From assembly GCA_021498095.1 (NCBI GenBank), contig JAIZWK010000001.1, positions 3,721,450-3,785,449 of the forward strand: a DNA stretch of 64,000 bases, read 5' to 3'. Position 1 is the stretch's first letter, and each line of letters starts with the position of its first letter. Positions 56,401 through 64,000 of this stretch are shown here, one piece after another. Under the pieces are notes generated by a model. It saw only the letters and a list, made by a program, of their open reading frames with translations, made no database searches and was not told where the DNA came from. Both the position numbers and the translations under genes were made by a program. This stretch comes from Candidatus Harpocratesius repetitus (GTDB lineage: Archaea; Asgardarchaeota; Lokiarchaeia; Sigyniarchaeales; Promethearchaeaceae).

Positions 56401-59400
56401 TGGATTTCAGTCTGATCGGATTGGAAGATGAGGGAATAGCAAATCTTGGATTTCATGTAAGAGAATCATGGAATAATGATTTTGATTTGAAAGATTGGAG
56501 CTTGAGTATTGCTTCAGCGGATTTGGATGGTGATGGAAAAGGAGAACTTATTGTAGGTGATTATGATAATAATATGTATGCATTTGAGAATTTGTTGAAT
56601 AATACCTATAAAAGAATGTATCAATCCCCAGATCTTCTTCATGAAGAGAATTCTACAGAAAGCCCTTATCTTTATGAAGAACTAGAAGGAATATCCGGAG
56701 AATTTACCAGACGTATATGGGATCATGCTGAATATCTGCTAGCTGATGTTGACTTAGATGGAGATGGATTGAAAGAAGTATTGGTTGCCACTGATTTACA
56801 GATCCACATCTTTGAAGATGCAGATTTATTTGGTGGAGATCAATTAGATTATATCAATACAATAGATTTACGACAATCATCATTTAATGGAGCATTCGCT
56901 TGGGATCAACTAGAAGATGAAACAATTACAGCAATATCCTACGGAAACGACTTGGATTACAATGGAAAATCAGAATTAATAGTAGCAGCTGGGCCATTTT
57001 TATTTGTTTTAAACATTGAACAAGATAATTACGTTCACTGTCTTGAAGATGGATATTTTGTGACAAATGATATTATTGAAGGAAGGTATGCCTTAATCGG
57101 AAACCCTAATGGAGGCACCGATTTCGAATTTGCTGTGATAAATGCAGTTACAACTGGAGACACTGATGAAGATGGTTATCGAGAATTAATAATCGGAGGC
57201 ATTCTTGATAAAAGGTATTCTCATCAAGATGGATTCGTTTACATTTATGAATGTCAAGGTGGAACGTTCTATTCTGTATGGGAAGCACCCCAAGAAGTTG
57301 TTCAATGGAATCCTGTGACAACTTTGACTCTTGATGATCAAGATTATGATTCAGCACAAGAAATAATCATTGGTCATTCACAAGGTTTTGATGTATGGGA
57401 ATGGATCCCAGGATCTGATTCAGATTATATGAAAACAGAATATGTCACCAGCAATCCGAACTACCCTATAATTAAACCTCAAAATATGTTATATCCAGGT
57501 TTAGATTATCCATATACAGTATTAGTAGATCGTGGAAGGATGGATCTTACTAATGGAAAAGGGCAATATGCGGACTATATGTTTCAAGTTTATTCAAATG
57601 GAACTGATTTATACCAACAAGGTCCTGATGATTATTGGATGACTTCAATTAGAAGTCGAATTTGGTGGAAATTTAAATTTAAAAGCAGCCCTGTTTGGTC
57701 TAATGGATATTTAGTAAATCCATCTTCATCATATATGAACAACTTAGACTCAGAAATACAGCCTTCAGTTTCTGTATTTGATGATGGTGAATTGTATGCA
57801 GCTTGGGTTGGTGTTGATAATTCTGGAAACGGACAATTATGGGCAGTAAAGTATCAATATGGTGTCGGTTGGGGGACTCCTTTTGCAATGTCCTTATTGG
57901 GCACTGGTATTGATCGCCAAATGCCAAAAATCTTCGAATATGATGATAATACTATTGGAATTCTCTATATTAAAAACAATAGATTAGCTTATTCACTGCG
58001 TCCTAAAGATTTATCAAGCGGAGCAGTATTAAGTTGGTTGAATTTTCCAGATTACACCGGGCTAAACATCCATTCATGCGCTATTACTAAACTTGAAACT
58101 GGTGAGTTTATTTTAGCATTTTCTGCCATTAATGATTGGATTTCCAAACCAGATTTTGATATATGGACTATGACTTTAGATAATAACTTCAATTATTCAA
58201 AAGCGACTCTGCATCAGGCAACTACGTCAAATGTAAACGAACTTTATCCAGACATAGATTATCTTCGCAATCCAGAGGGAAGTGTAGCGATAATTTACGA
58301 ATCTGAAGGTGTTGAATTTGATAAACGGCTTGGAATGGTTGGATCAACAAATAAAGGGTTTTCATGGCATAAGCAAAAAACTGTGGGTGTCATTAGTGAT
58401 GAACTACATATGATTGAAATTGTAAACCCTAATCAGATTACTTGGGAATTTGATAATCCAAATTTAGGTCGTGTTTCACTAACTGCACCAATTGTTCAAT
58501 CCCCTACAATAGTTGGTTTGGATGGAGAAGGATTTAGTTATTCTTATATGTTTTCAGCTGCAGAAATAGTTGGAACATACACAGTAATAAAAGGAGATTA
58601 TCCATTGTGTATTCCATATTATGGCACAAACCTTCAATCAGATTGGATAACGAATGACTTAGAAGGAGTAATCGATTTAGCCGTTGGTGATACTGATAAT
58701 GATGGAAGACGGGAGATTGCAGTTGGTTGGGATTCACAAGTTGCAGTTTATGAATTGGATTCTTCAACAGATGGAACTGGCTTCATGGAATACACACAAG
58801 ATTGGCTTTCTGATCCTTTCAAGAATGAATTTACAGGAATAACAATCTATGATACAAATGGAAATGGCTGGGAAGAACTTGGAATTTCTACAAAGCGGGG
58901 AAATGTTTATTTAATGGAATACCCAAATCCAACTTCAGAAAAAATCAGAATGATTCAATCAGAAGAATCGTGGAATAAAGATATTGGTATCTATGCAAAA
59001 ACCCAGAATATGCTATCTTATGACTATGATAATGATAGTAATGATGAAATGATATTCATTGATTCTCTCAGTGGTCGCCTAAAATTGGTAAGTGAAACAG
59101 GAGACGAAGTTTGGAGTAAATTATATGGAGGAGGATATAGCAAATCTTTAATTTTGGCAGATATTACAAATGATTCTTTTCCTGAGATTTTATTCGCAAA
59201 AGAAAATGGATATCTCTATGTTGTTGACCTTAAAACGGGAGATCAATTGTGGAATCGCTCAAACACAGGCGGCAGTGGAGGAGGCGATATTGAAGTAATT
59301 TTAGTAGGAGATATCGATAATTCAGGAATGCCTGAGGTACTATACTGTGATAATGCAGGTTGGCTTACAATCCTAGATTATCAAGGAAATTTCACTGCAG

Positions 59401-61418
59401 AATATGATTTAAATGATGGAGTAATCCATTCAGTATATTCAGCATCGTTAGGATATTTCATGTCCACAACCAATCTGTCTTTGGCATATGGAAACTCTCA
59501 AGGAATTCTCAGAGTGATTAATCCGCTTAATGGAACGATCTTATATGAAAGTGCCCAAAATATAATTTCAAATAATCCTTCATACTGGTCTGTTCCTATA
59601 TTGCACTTAGATCTTGATGATGATGGTTTGGAAGAATTAATAATTGGTGATGATTGTTTGCGAATTGTTGATCCCTTCGACAATGCAATAATTTACAACT
59701 CTACTTATTATGGTGAAGTTCAAAATAATATGTTCTTAGCCAATTTCGATAATGATGATGATTTAGAAGTGCTTGTTGAAACAGTAGATAATGGAATATT
59801 CATGGAAGATATTATTGCACGACAAACCAAATGGCATTACAGTCCATCTTCAGGAAATGTAAAGGATATGGATATTGGTCACTTCCAAGATGATGATTTA
59901 CTAGATGTAGCTTTAGCTACAGAAGATGGATTTGTTATTGCTGTAGATGGTTTAAGCGGAAATATGATATGGTTCAATTACACAGGAGATCAATATGATG
60001 GACTTGAATGTTTATTCAAATCAAACTCTAACAAATCATATCCAACAGCGTGGGATAATGTAGGATTGATCCATCAATTCGATTCATACATTTTAAATCA
60101 AACTGAACCAGAGCCTGCATTCGTTGAGCGAGCATTAGATTATTCAGTTAAATTAAACTCAAACAATGTAGATATTTGGAGTTCAGATATCAAACCAGAT
60201 GGAGTAGACGAAGCAATTTGGCTTGAAGACGGACATCATATAGTAGTATGGGATTATTTATCTCGGAAAATAATTTGGGAAAAGAATTTCACTGATGATG
60301 TATCATTTGTCCGCTTTGGCAATATAGATAATACAACACAATATATGGAAATTGTCGTTGTCTATGCAAATGATATAATTGAAGTCTATAATATTGAAGA
60401 CGATACTATGTTGTTTGAGATTAAACCTGAACAATATTACAAACCAAAGGAAGTTATAGTTGCAGACTTTAATAGTGGATATTCAGGAGAAGAATTAGCA
60501 ATACTATATGAAAAATCAGAAGGAGTTGATAATGGAACCATAGAATGGTATGATTCGCTTGGAAAGTTTCTTTATCGAAGTGAAGCAGATTTCTCCACTG
60601 TAGGAAGCAAAATGATTCCAGTGCATTATTCTAGCTTAAGTACATTTGACGTTGCTGTTGCTGGTTATTTTGCGTATATTGATGTATTTAACGGCGGTGA
60701 TGGTAAAAGAAGTCATCATCTCTATTATGCACCTTATGTATATGATTTTATTGCAGGTGACTTTAATGGTGATGGCTATAGTGAAGTTGTTACATCTAAT
60801 TCCATCGATACTGTTATTGCATGGGATTTAATTGGTGGTGGCTTCCTTTTATCTTTAAGTTTTGGAACTGGAAACATATTACAAATGAAAATGGGTGATC
60901 TCTATTTAAATGATTCCAAACAAGAATTGGTTGTTAACGTAAACCAGCTTGGTGTAGCCGCTTATACAGATTCTGCATCTTCTACTGGTGATTATATATG
61001 GATTTTTAATGCACCCTTAATTATTGGAGAAAAAAACAGTGAATTCGAGATTGCGGACCATAACAACGATGGTTATCAAGATTTATCCTTTAAAAATTAT
61101 AATTATTGGAATGTAATCGATGGCCATACAAGTCGTTTATTATGGCATTATCAATCAGATACCCCTATCTATGATTTTACAATTGGAGTTTTTGATGAAA
61201 GAGCGGAACAAATAGGAATGGTATATAGAGAAAATGATAGTATATTATTCATTTCATATAAACCGACTGATCCATTAATGTCAGGTCAAGGAGCAGGAAT
61301 TCCAGAAGCAATTGCAGGAATCACACCAGGGCAAATTGCAGCGACATTGTTTACAGTACCATTTTTGATTGCAGCAATTTATGTATTTTTGCATAGAACT
61401 CGCAAAATAAGAAGATAG
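53421..61418 (+). CDS. Giant FG-GAP/VCBS beta-propeller repeat cell-surface protein
   Basis: 2665 residues. An N-terminal signal/TM (LVITFLMVNMFISLPFVWF) and a C-terminal TM (TLFTVPFLIAAIYVFL) followed by a basic tail make a single-pass surface protein. The body repeats FG-GAP units with D-x-D-x-DG plus EI/EL-x-VG cores, e.g. DINQDGVKDLIL, DLDGDGKGELIVGD, DVDLDGDGLKEVLVAT, DTDNDGRREIAVG, DIDNSGMPEVL, over most of its length. Such repeats form seven-bladed Ca-binding propellers, as in integrin alpha. A beta-sandwich module lies near residues 400-560. A strong GGGAGGG 9 bp before the ATG and the 2-bp gap to the previous giant gene show an operon. Adhesion or cell-surface matrix role likely. Confidence 0.92.
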   Translation: MRSFDRQEKSILVITFLMVNMFISLPFVWFNFSNQTELQQINDDGFSEYTVTNGFDDLPDSIKPAVTNLFSSENPIFPSDVDIEDVLTDRKNDYNTIFEPWRSQAAVHAIAYDEATGFLAVGGGYLYDNEIHIYRQNVETGKFDKVWDAGSNIIQSDIMCVDFGDTDLNDFLEVIVGSSDGHIYVFEQNHIYDPYTNTENMFELVWISESHFRVFALKVDDVDRDYRPDIVAGTWDGLFMYEYSNHSNYPFSEEHWITYDQVFAYPMDEKIYSLETGDTNYNGLPEIVVGTRSGIIYVFENDGLVTYLNGQPFPLISDNHYALRWTSENYTWTPIISMDIGELDEDPGSELAIVAQGQGLFLLDWDDARQTYTYQKIGKDYKEWETFGYWGLDYYVDQVISANNVTYHDPNNASLIVDEPINYVWNGGLGIFLPDADAYPYNTGMAGPPDGNYTTFDASSADIDNATAIVDFGLDEEGTGSANSAADIIIQFQSSVPADIADYFNFSISQNGGDFIQIDPNHFSRLSNRLLIDVDSELHSREWDWFRYAKISVFNNGSFVINSLELTNVYNLLTDALSVEIGPMRTSGMKFINDETELDKIIIGTVYGKYIVVGYDTSINEYRILWDSGEDDRYTMKTGVWDLVHINSQTDIPIFKTAPIESPYPLLPPPDDYNSWSIINWDPYGLNDGKKGIILGTRQARIDVRNNLGANDSDQDSHLEVLNNYIASHDWLYSSVAPFKFGGFLTPALAVGLYNPNIDPVGTFNNEPSGNIIFSFRIHSEEDFQPENTYNLITCDTTGELTTLVSNTRTTPKMTFYDYDGDGDQDMILSMGQIYLAKSEMEETGTLNFTLVPGYFDQINQEMNSYGWGQPDVYDINQDGVKDLILNYANSYGATIFINKGDNEVPEWYQDKTILTNYNPDTNIKLMNLTDARMIPVGEGYFPDYSYSLFGIEPNSDMHLIFYNNLTGRFQWTEPEYNAIDSYLVATYPLVSRMDFSLIGLEDEGIANLGFHVRESWNNDFDLKDWSLSIASADLDGDGKGELIVGDYDNNMYAFENLLNNTYKRMYQSPDLLHEENSTESPYLYEELEGISGEFTRRIWDHAEYLLADVDLDGDGLKEVLVATDLQIHIFEDADLFGGDQLDYINTIDLRQSSFNGAFAWDQLEDETITAISYGNDLDYNGKSELIVAAGPFLFVLNIEQDNYVHCLEDGYFVTNDIIEGRYALIGNPNGGTDFEFAVINAVTTGDTDEDGYRELIIGGILDKRYSHQDGFVYIYECQGGTFYSVWEAPQEVVQWNPVTTLTLDDQDYDSAQEIIIGHSQGFDVWEWIPGSDSDYMKTEYVTSNPNYPIIKPQNMLYPGLDYPYTVLVDRGRMDLTNGKGQYADYMFQVYSNGTDLYQQGPDDYWMTSIRSRIWWKFKFKSSPVWSNGYLVNPSSSYMNNLDSEIQPSVSVFDDGELYAAWVGVDNSGNGQLWAVKYQYGVGWGTPFAMSLLGTGIDRQMPKIFEYDDNTIGILYIKNNRLAYSLRPKDLSSGAVLSWLNFPDYTGLNIHSCAITKLETGEFILAFSAINDWISKPDFDIWTMTLDNNFNYSKATLHQATTSNVNELYPDIDYLRNPEGSVAIIYESEGVEFDKRLGMVGSTNKGFSWHKQKTVGVISDELHMIEIVNPNQITWEFDNPNLGRVSLTAPIVQSPTIVGLDGEGFSYSYMFSAAEIVGTYTVIKGDYPLCIPYYGTNLQSDWITNDLEGVIDLAVGDTDNDGRREIAVGWDSQVAVYELDSSTDGTGFMEYTQDWLSDPFKNEFTGITIYDTNGNGWEELGISTKRGNVYLMEYPNPTSEKIRMIQSEESWNKDIGIYAKTQNMLSYDYDNDSNDEMIFIDSLSGRLKLVSETGDEVWSKLYGGGYSKSLILADITNDSFPEILFAKENGYLYVVDLKTGDQLWNRSNTGGSGGGDIEVILVGDIDNSGMPEVLYCDNAGWLTILDYQGNFTAEYDLNDGVIHSVYSASLGYFMSTTNLSLAYGNSQGILRVINPLNGTILYESAQNIISNNPSYWSVPILHLDLDDDGLEELIIGDDCLRIVDPFDNAIIYNSTYYGEVQNNMFLANFDNDDDLEVLVETVDNGIFMEDIIARQTKWHYSPSSGNVKDMDIGHFQDDDLLDVALATEDGFVIAVDGLSGNMIWFNYTGDQYDGLECLFKSNSNKSYPTAWDNVGLIHQFDSYILNQTEPEPAFVERALDYSVKLNSNNVDIWSSDIKPDGVDEAIWLEDGHHIVVWDYLSRKIIWEKNFTDDVSFVRFGNIDNTTQYMEIVVVYANDIIEVYNIEDDTMLFEIKPEQYYKPKEVIVADFNSGYSGEELAILYEKSEGVDNGTIEWYDSLGKFLYRSEADFSTVGSKMIPVHYSSLSTFDVAVAGYFAYIDVFNGGDGKRSHHLYYAPYVYDFIAGDFNGDGYSEVVTSNSIDTVIAWDLIGGGFLLSLSFGTGNILQMKMGDLYLNDSKQELVVNVNQLGVAAYTDSASSTGDYIWIFNAPLIIGEKNSEFEIADHNNDGYQDLSFKNYNYWNVIDGHTSRLLWHYQSDTPIYDFTIGVFDERAEQIGMVYRENDSILFISYKPTDPLMSGQGAGIPEAIAGITPGQIAATLFTVPFLIAAIYVFLHRTRKIRR

Positions 61419-61424
61419 ATAAAT

Positions 61425-61495
61425 CGTTTTTTCGTTTTTTCGTTTTTTACCTTTTTACTTTTACTTTTACTTTTTTATAGGTATTTTTTTTTTTT
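61425..61495 (+). terminator. Pyrimidine-rich terminator region after the giant gene pair
   Basis: CGTTTTTT is repeated three times in tandem (61425-61448), then a TTTTAC-type repeat and a T13 run. Consecutive T-tracts fit strong archaeal termination after the 14-kb giant operon; the tandem form suggests slippage growth. Confidence 0.6.
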
Positions 61496-61597
61496 AATGC
61501 TTCCATCCTTCAAAAAAATTGTGGTTTTGCAATTGGGTGCATTCAAACCAAAAAAAATAAATTTAATCTCACTTTGTGATGCTTAGTTGAAGATCAC

Positions 61598-61843
61598 ATG
61601 AGAAACCCCTCTCTTCATTTACATTTTAAAACATTGTATGGCAAACCAGTAAAGATTCGAGTGCGCCTATATCAAACATTTCTCACCGGTACTCTCGTAT
61701 CAGTAGATCAATATTCTAACATTCTGCTAAGCAATGCCACCGAATATCAAAAAGATGAAGAAACGGGTGAATTGATCGAAAAAGAAACCTATGCCAACCT
61801 GCTTTTGCGGGGAGACTCCATTATCAACTTATCAACTACCTAA
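61598..61843 (+). CDS. LSm/Sm-like archaeal RNA-binding protein
   Basis: 81 residues. Sm1 motif: KIRVRLYQTFLTGTLVSVDQYSNILL (in part), with Asp/Asn of the RNA-binding loop (DQYSN). Sm2 motif: LLLRGDSII. It probably forms a hexameric or heptameric ring that binds U-rich RNA. An acidic loop (YQKDEETGELIEKET) joins the two motifs. The pair LSm-L37e is a conserved archaeal gene pair, and L37e follows 27 bp after the LSm stop. Confidence 0.92.
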   Translation: MRNPSLHLHFKTLYGKPVKIRVRLYQTFLTGTLVSVDQYSNILLSNATEYQKDEETGELIEKETYANLLLRGDSIINLSTT

Positions 61844-61870
61844 AAATCTAAATATTCACGGTGACAACTT

Positions 61871-62122
61871 ATGGGAAAAGGAACACCATCATTTGGAAAG
61901 CATAATAAGGCTTCAACTCACAAAATGTGTCGTCGATGTGGAAATCACAGTTTTCATAAAAGATTAGGATACTGTGCCAGCTGTGGTTTTGGCAAAACAT
62001 CACGATTGAGATCTTATAATTGGAATGTTAAAATTAGAGCAGCCAATGGACAGAAAGCCAGAAATGGACGCAAAGAAATGTTTTTAAGAAAAGTTAAGGG
62101 AAAACACACCAAAAAGCATTAA
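61871..62122 (+). CDS. rpl37e: 50S ribosomal protein L37e
   Basis: 83 residues, slightly longer than usual (~60-65 in many archaea). Start [20 protein letters not shown] is diagnostic. The zinc ribbon has [23 protein letters not shown] (in part) with two CxxC pairs, followed by RLRSYNW. The C-terminal ~25 residues are basic ([11 protein letters not shown]). A GGTGA lies 6 bp before the ATG. Directly follows LSm. Confidence 0.97.
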   Translation: MGKGTPSFGKHNKASTHKMCRRCGNHSFHKRLGYCASCGFGKTSRLRSYNWNVKIRAANGQKARNGRKEMFLRKVKGKHTKKH

Positions 62123-62184
62123 TTTTTTTTCACGATTTTTAAATAGTAAAAATTCTAAATACTAAAAATTCTAAATTAAAAATA

Positions 62185-62472
62185 TTAATATAATTTTATG
62201 TTAGGATTAGGGGTTAGCACCAAAATATCGTCTCCGACTCGGCCAATTGACCCTCCATTACGAAGACAAATTTGTTTTAATTGATTCATAGTGTTTTTCA
62301 GAGTAATTAAATCATTTTGATGCTGTTCAAAGAATTTTTTCGTTTGTACAAAGAGAATTCGATTTTTTGCCAAATTTTCGCTGATTTGCCTTAAATCTCT
62401 TTGATCTTGTAGATCTAATTTACGAATGTAGACTGGCTTTGAGGATCTTTGATCCACTGATGTTGTTCCCAT
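62185..62472 (-). CDS. sepF: SepF-like cell division protein
   Basis: 95 residues from the ATG at 62472 (a GTG at 62484 would add four). The pattern VYIRKLDLQDQRDLRQISENLAKNRILFV (in part), then LKQICLRNGGSIGRVGDDILVLTP, matches the archaeal SepF (DUF552) core: an alpha/beta dimer that ties FtsZ to the membrane. It lacks the N-terminal amphipathic membrane-targeting helix, since only ~12 polar residues precede the core, so membrane binding may need a partner. A perfect 9-bp inverted repeat lies just upstream. Confidence 0.75.
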   Translation of the reverse strand: MGTTSVDQRSSKPVYIRKLDLQDQRDLRQISENLAKNRILFVQTKKFFEQHQNDLITLKNTMNQLKQICLRNGGSIGRVGDDILVLTPNPNIKLY

Positions 62473-62489
62473 GATTTCACACACTCCAT

Positions 62490-62515
62490 AGAATGAAAGG
62501 ACACATTTTCATTCT
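62490..62515. promoter_or_regulatory. 9-bp inverted repeat in the sepF leader
   Basis: AGAATGAAA (62490-62498) and TTTCATTCT (62507-62515) are perfectly complementary with an 8-base spacer. They lie 18-43 bp before the sepF ATG. They could be a dimeric-regulator operator or an RNA hairpin in the leader. Confidence 0.45.
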
Positions 62516-62777
62516 TTAGTTTATTTTTCATAGATCAAACCCTTTGAACACGGTTATTATGGAGTCAATATGCAGATCATCTCTACGGAAGATCTTTGCT
62601 GTAAAGCTAAATGATTAATGAAATTTATGAAACGAAAGGGGTGTTTACTTTTTTAGGAAATTACTCATATGGCTGATACAAGCATATTATATTAAGAAAT
62701 TAATGAAAGTAAATGATCCATTTTAAAAATTTTAAGAAATCGGTATAATCATTTGATAACTTGAGGATTTGAAAGCA

Positions 62778-64000
62778 ATGCCGACAATATTAGAAAAGAT
62801 ACGAGTATTAGGTGAAAATGGAAAATGGGACGTTTGTGCCAGTACTGCAGGAAATCGCAGTGAAATTGCCCCAAAATTGTTTTCAACCACAAAATCATCA
62901 AATAGCACATTTGGTTCGACCATCTCCTCAGGTATTTGTCATTCGTATACTCCAGATGGCAGGTGCGTTTCACTGTTTAAAGTTCTTTTTACAAATAAAT
63001 GCATATATAACTGTCAGTATTGCTTTAACAACGTATGCAAGCAACGAATGGAATTTACCCCTGAAGAATACGCCAAGGTTTTTATAAAATTATATACGAT
63101 GAACGTTCTCGAAGGTCTTTTTTTAAGTTCTGGTGTGTGTGGTGATGCAGATGAAACAACCAAAAAAATGTTGAAAACGGTGAAACTTCTCCGATATAAA
63201 TATGGATTTCAAGGTTATATTCATTTTAAATGTCTTCCTGGAACCAGCTACTATCTCTTAAAGGAAGCGGTAAGATTGGTTGATAGGATATCAATTAATG
63301 TAGAAGCACCAACTAAAGAACACTTGAATGCAATCGCCAATCAAAAGAATTTTAATAATGATATCATCCAACGTCAAAAATGGATTAAAAGCATTCGCTA
63401 TCGACATAATAAAGAAGTTATGAAAGAAATCCACGATTTGCAAGAAGATCAAAGAATTAAACTTCCGCCAGCAATTTACAATCCAACAGAAAAATCAACT
63501 GCTCATAACTTTTTCACCCAAAGTTCTGATACGAAATCAAAAAAGGGTTGGATAGATGAACTTGGATTTGAGAGAAAAGCAACAGGTTATAATAAAATTC
63601 GCTGGGATAATGCACCGGTTCTCAATACGGGTCAAACAACTCAGTTTGTTTTAGGAGCCAGCGAAGAATCAGATTGGGATGTGCTTAAGCGTTTGGATTG
63701 GGAATATCGTGAGATAAATCTTCGTCGGGGTTATTTTTCAGCATTTTATCCAATAAGCGGCACCCCTCTTGAAAGATTAAACCCAACACCTTTAGATAGA
63801 GAACATCGATTATATCAAACAGACTGGCTTCTTCGTCTTTATGATTTTCGTATACGCGATATAAAGGAGATTCTCACAGATGAAAACAACCTGCCATTGG
63901 GTGATCCTAAAATTCATTTAGCTTTACAATATTTCGGAAAAAAGACTAGGGTTGATCCCAATACCGCTCCAAAGGATGAATTATTAAAAGTTCCCGGGAT
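62778..64000 (+). CDS. Radical-SAM putative DNA modification/repair protein (3' truncated)
   Basis: The frame runs open from the ATG at 62778 to the window end (407 full codons), so the C-terminus is missing. The radical-SAM cluster is CIYNCQYCFN (CxxxCxxC), preceded by ISSGICHSYTPDGRCVSLFKVLFTNK. GLFLSSGVCGDADETT and INVEAPTKEHL follow. The last visible residues, VDPNTAPKDELLKVPG, start a helix-hairpin-helix DNA-binding motif. This layout is that of the TIGR03916-type 'rSAM linked to uracil-DNA glycosylase' family. A UDG-family gene is expected just downstream. A GAGG lies 11 bp before the ATG. Confidence 0.88.
   Translation, partial: MPTILEKIRVLGENGKWDVCASTAGNRSEIAPKLFSTTKSSNSTFGSTISSGICHSYTPDGRCVSLFKVLFTNKCIYNCQYCFNNVCKQRMEFTPEEYAKVFIKLYTMNVLEGLFLSSGVCGDADETTKKMLKTVKLLRYKYGFQGYIHFKCLPGTSYYLLKEAVRLVDRISINVEAPTKEHLNAIANQKNFNNDIIQRQKWIKSIRYRHNKEVMKEIHDLQEDQRIKLPPAIYNPTEKSTAHNFFTQSSDTKSKKGWIDELGFERKATGYNKIRWDNAPVLNTGQTTQFVLGASEESDWDVLKRLDWEYREINLRRGYFSAFYPISGTPLERLNPTPLDREHRLYQTDWLLRLYDFRIRDIKEILTDENNLPLGDPKIHLALQYFGKKTRVDPNTAPKDELLKVPG

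Noticed and set aside
62812..63087. Overlapping frame at the start of the radical-SAM gene
   Set aside because: The frame starting at 62778 carries CxxxCxxC and runs to the window end; the other frame has no domain.
1..64000. tRNA or rRNA genes
   Set aside because: I looked for T-loop-like GTTCRANNC stretches with flanking stems in the gaps and found none; a covariance-model search would be decisive.

Overview
The window is an AT-rich archaeal chromosome segment (roughly one-third G+C) and most likely comes from an Asgard (Promethearchaeota) archaeon. The archaeal signs are an A-type ATP synthase operon, EndA tRNA-splicing endonuclease, LSm next to ribosomal protein L37e, SepF, an MCT-1-like PUA protein and a MEMO-family protein. 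The Asgard signs are Rag/Gtr-like GTPases fused to longin/roadblock-like domains beside a stand-alone Ras/Rab-type GTPase. I cannot fix the class; Lokiarchaeia-like or Heimdall-like are both possible. I saw no rRNA, tRNA, CRISPR array or transposase.

Layout. 1-8.1 kb is a nucleotide-switch region: a truncated coiled-coil protein, two multidomain Rag-like GTPases, a Ras-like GTPase, a KaiC/GvpD-type ATPase and an ADP-forming acyl-CoA synthetase alpha subunit. 8.3-24.2 kb is one co-oriented run: a LolD-like ATPase, an FtsX/LolE-type permease, a large secreted membrane-anchored protein, a membrane-anchored subtilase with a cytoplasmic zinc ribbon, and a second FtsX-type permease. 24.2-33.2 kb is mixed housekeeping: phosphoesterase, CPBP protease, PfkB kinase, MEMO protein, permuted GTPase, YdjM-like membrane protein, formyltransferase-like protein, nitrilase and EndA. 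33.4-42.6 kb is the A-ATPase operon, in the unusual order K-C-(H?)-F-E-A-B-D-I. 42.8-46.9 kb holds a DUF47/VIT pair, a UDP-sugar dehydrogenase and a PUA protein. 47.1-61.4 kb encodes two giant cell-surface proteins in tandem (2096 and 2665 aa): a helical plus calcium-binding thrombospondin-3-like repeat protein and an FG-GAP beta-propeller repeat protein. 61.6-64 kb holds LSm, L37e, SepF and the start of a radical-SAM DNA repair/modification protein that runs off the window.

How the genes may work together. The 8.3-24.2 kb run looks like an ABC mechanotransmission or extrusion machine tied to a surface protease. The two giant proteins look like an integrin-like, Ca-dependent surface assembly. 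The left-end GTPases look like Rag-type switches carrying Ragulator-like folds within the same chains. These three loci are the best candidates for undescribed systems. Non-coding signals worth noting are an inverted repeat around the TATA-like box of the ATPase operon, a T-tract between atpK and atpC, a palindrome before sepF, a bulged hairpin in the largest gene-free gap, and a G+C mosaic inside the first giant gene.
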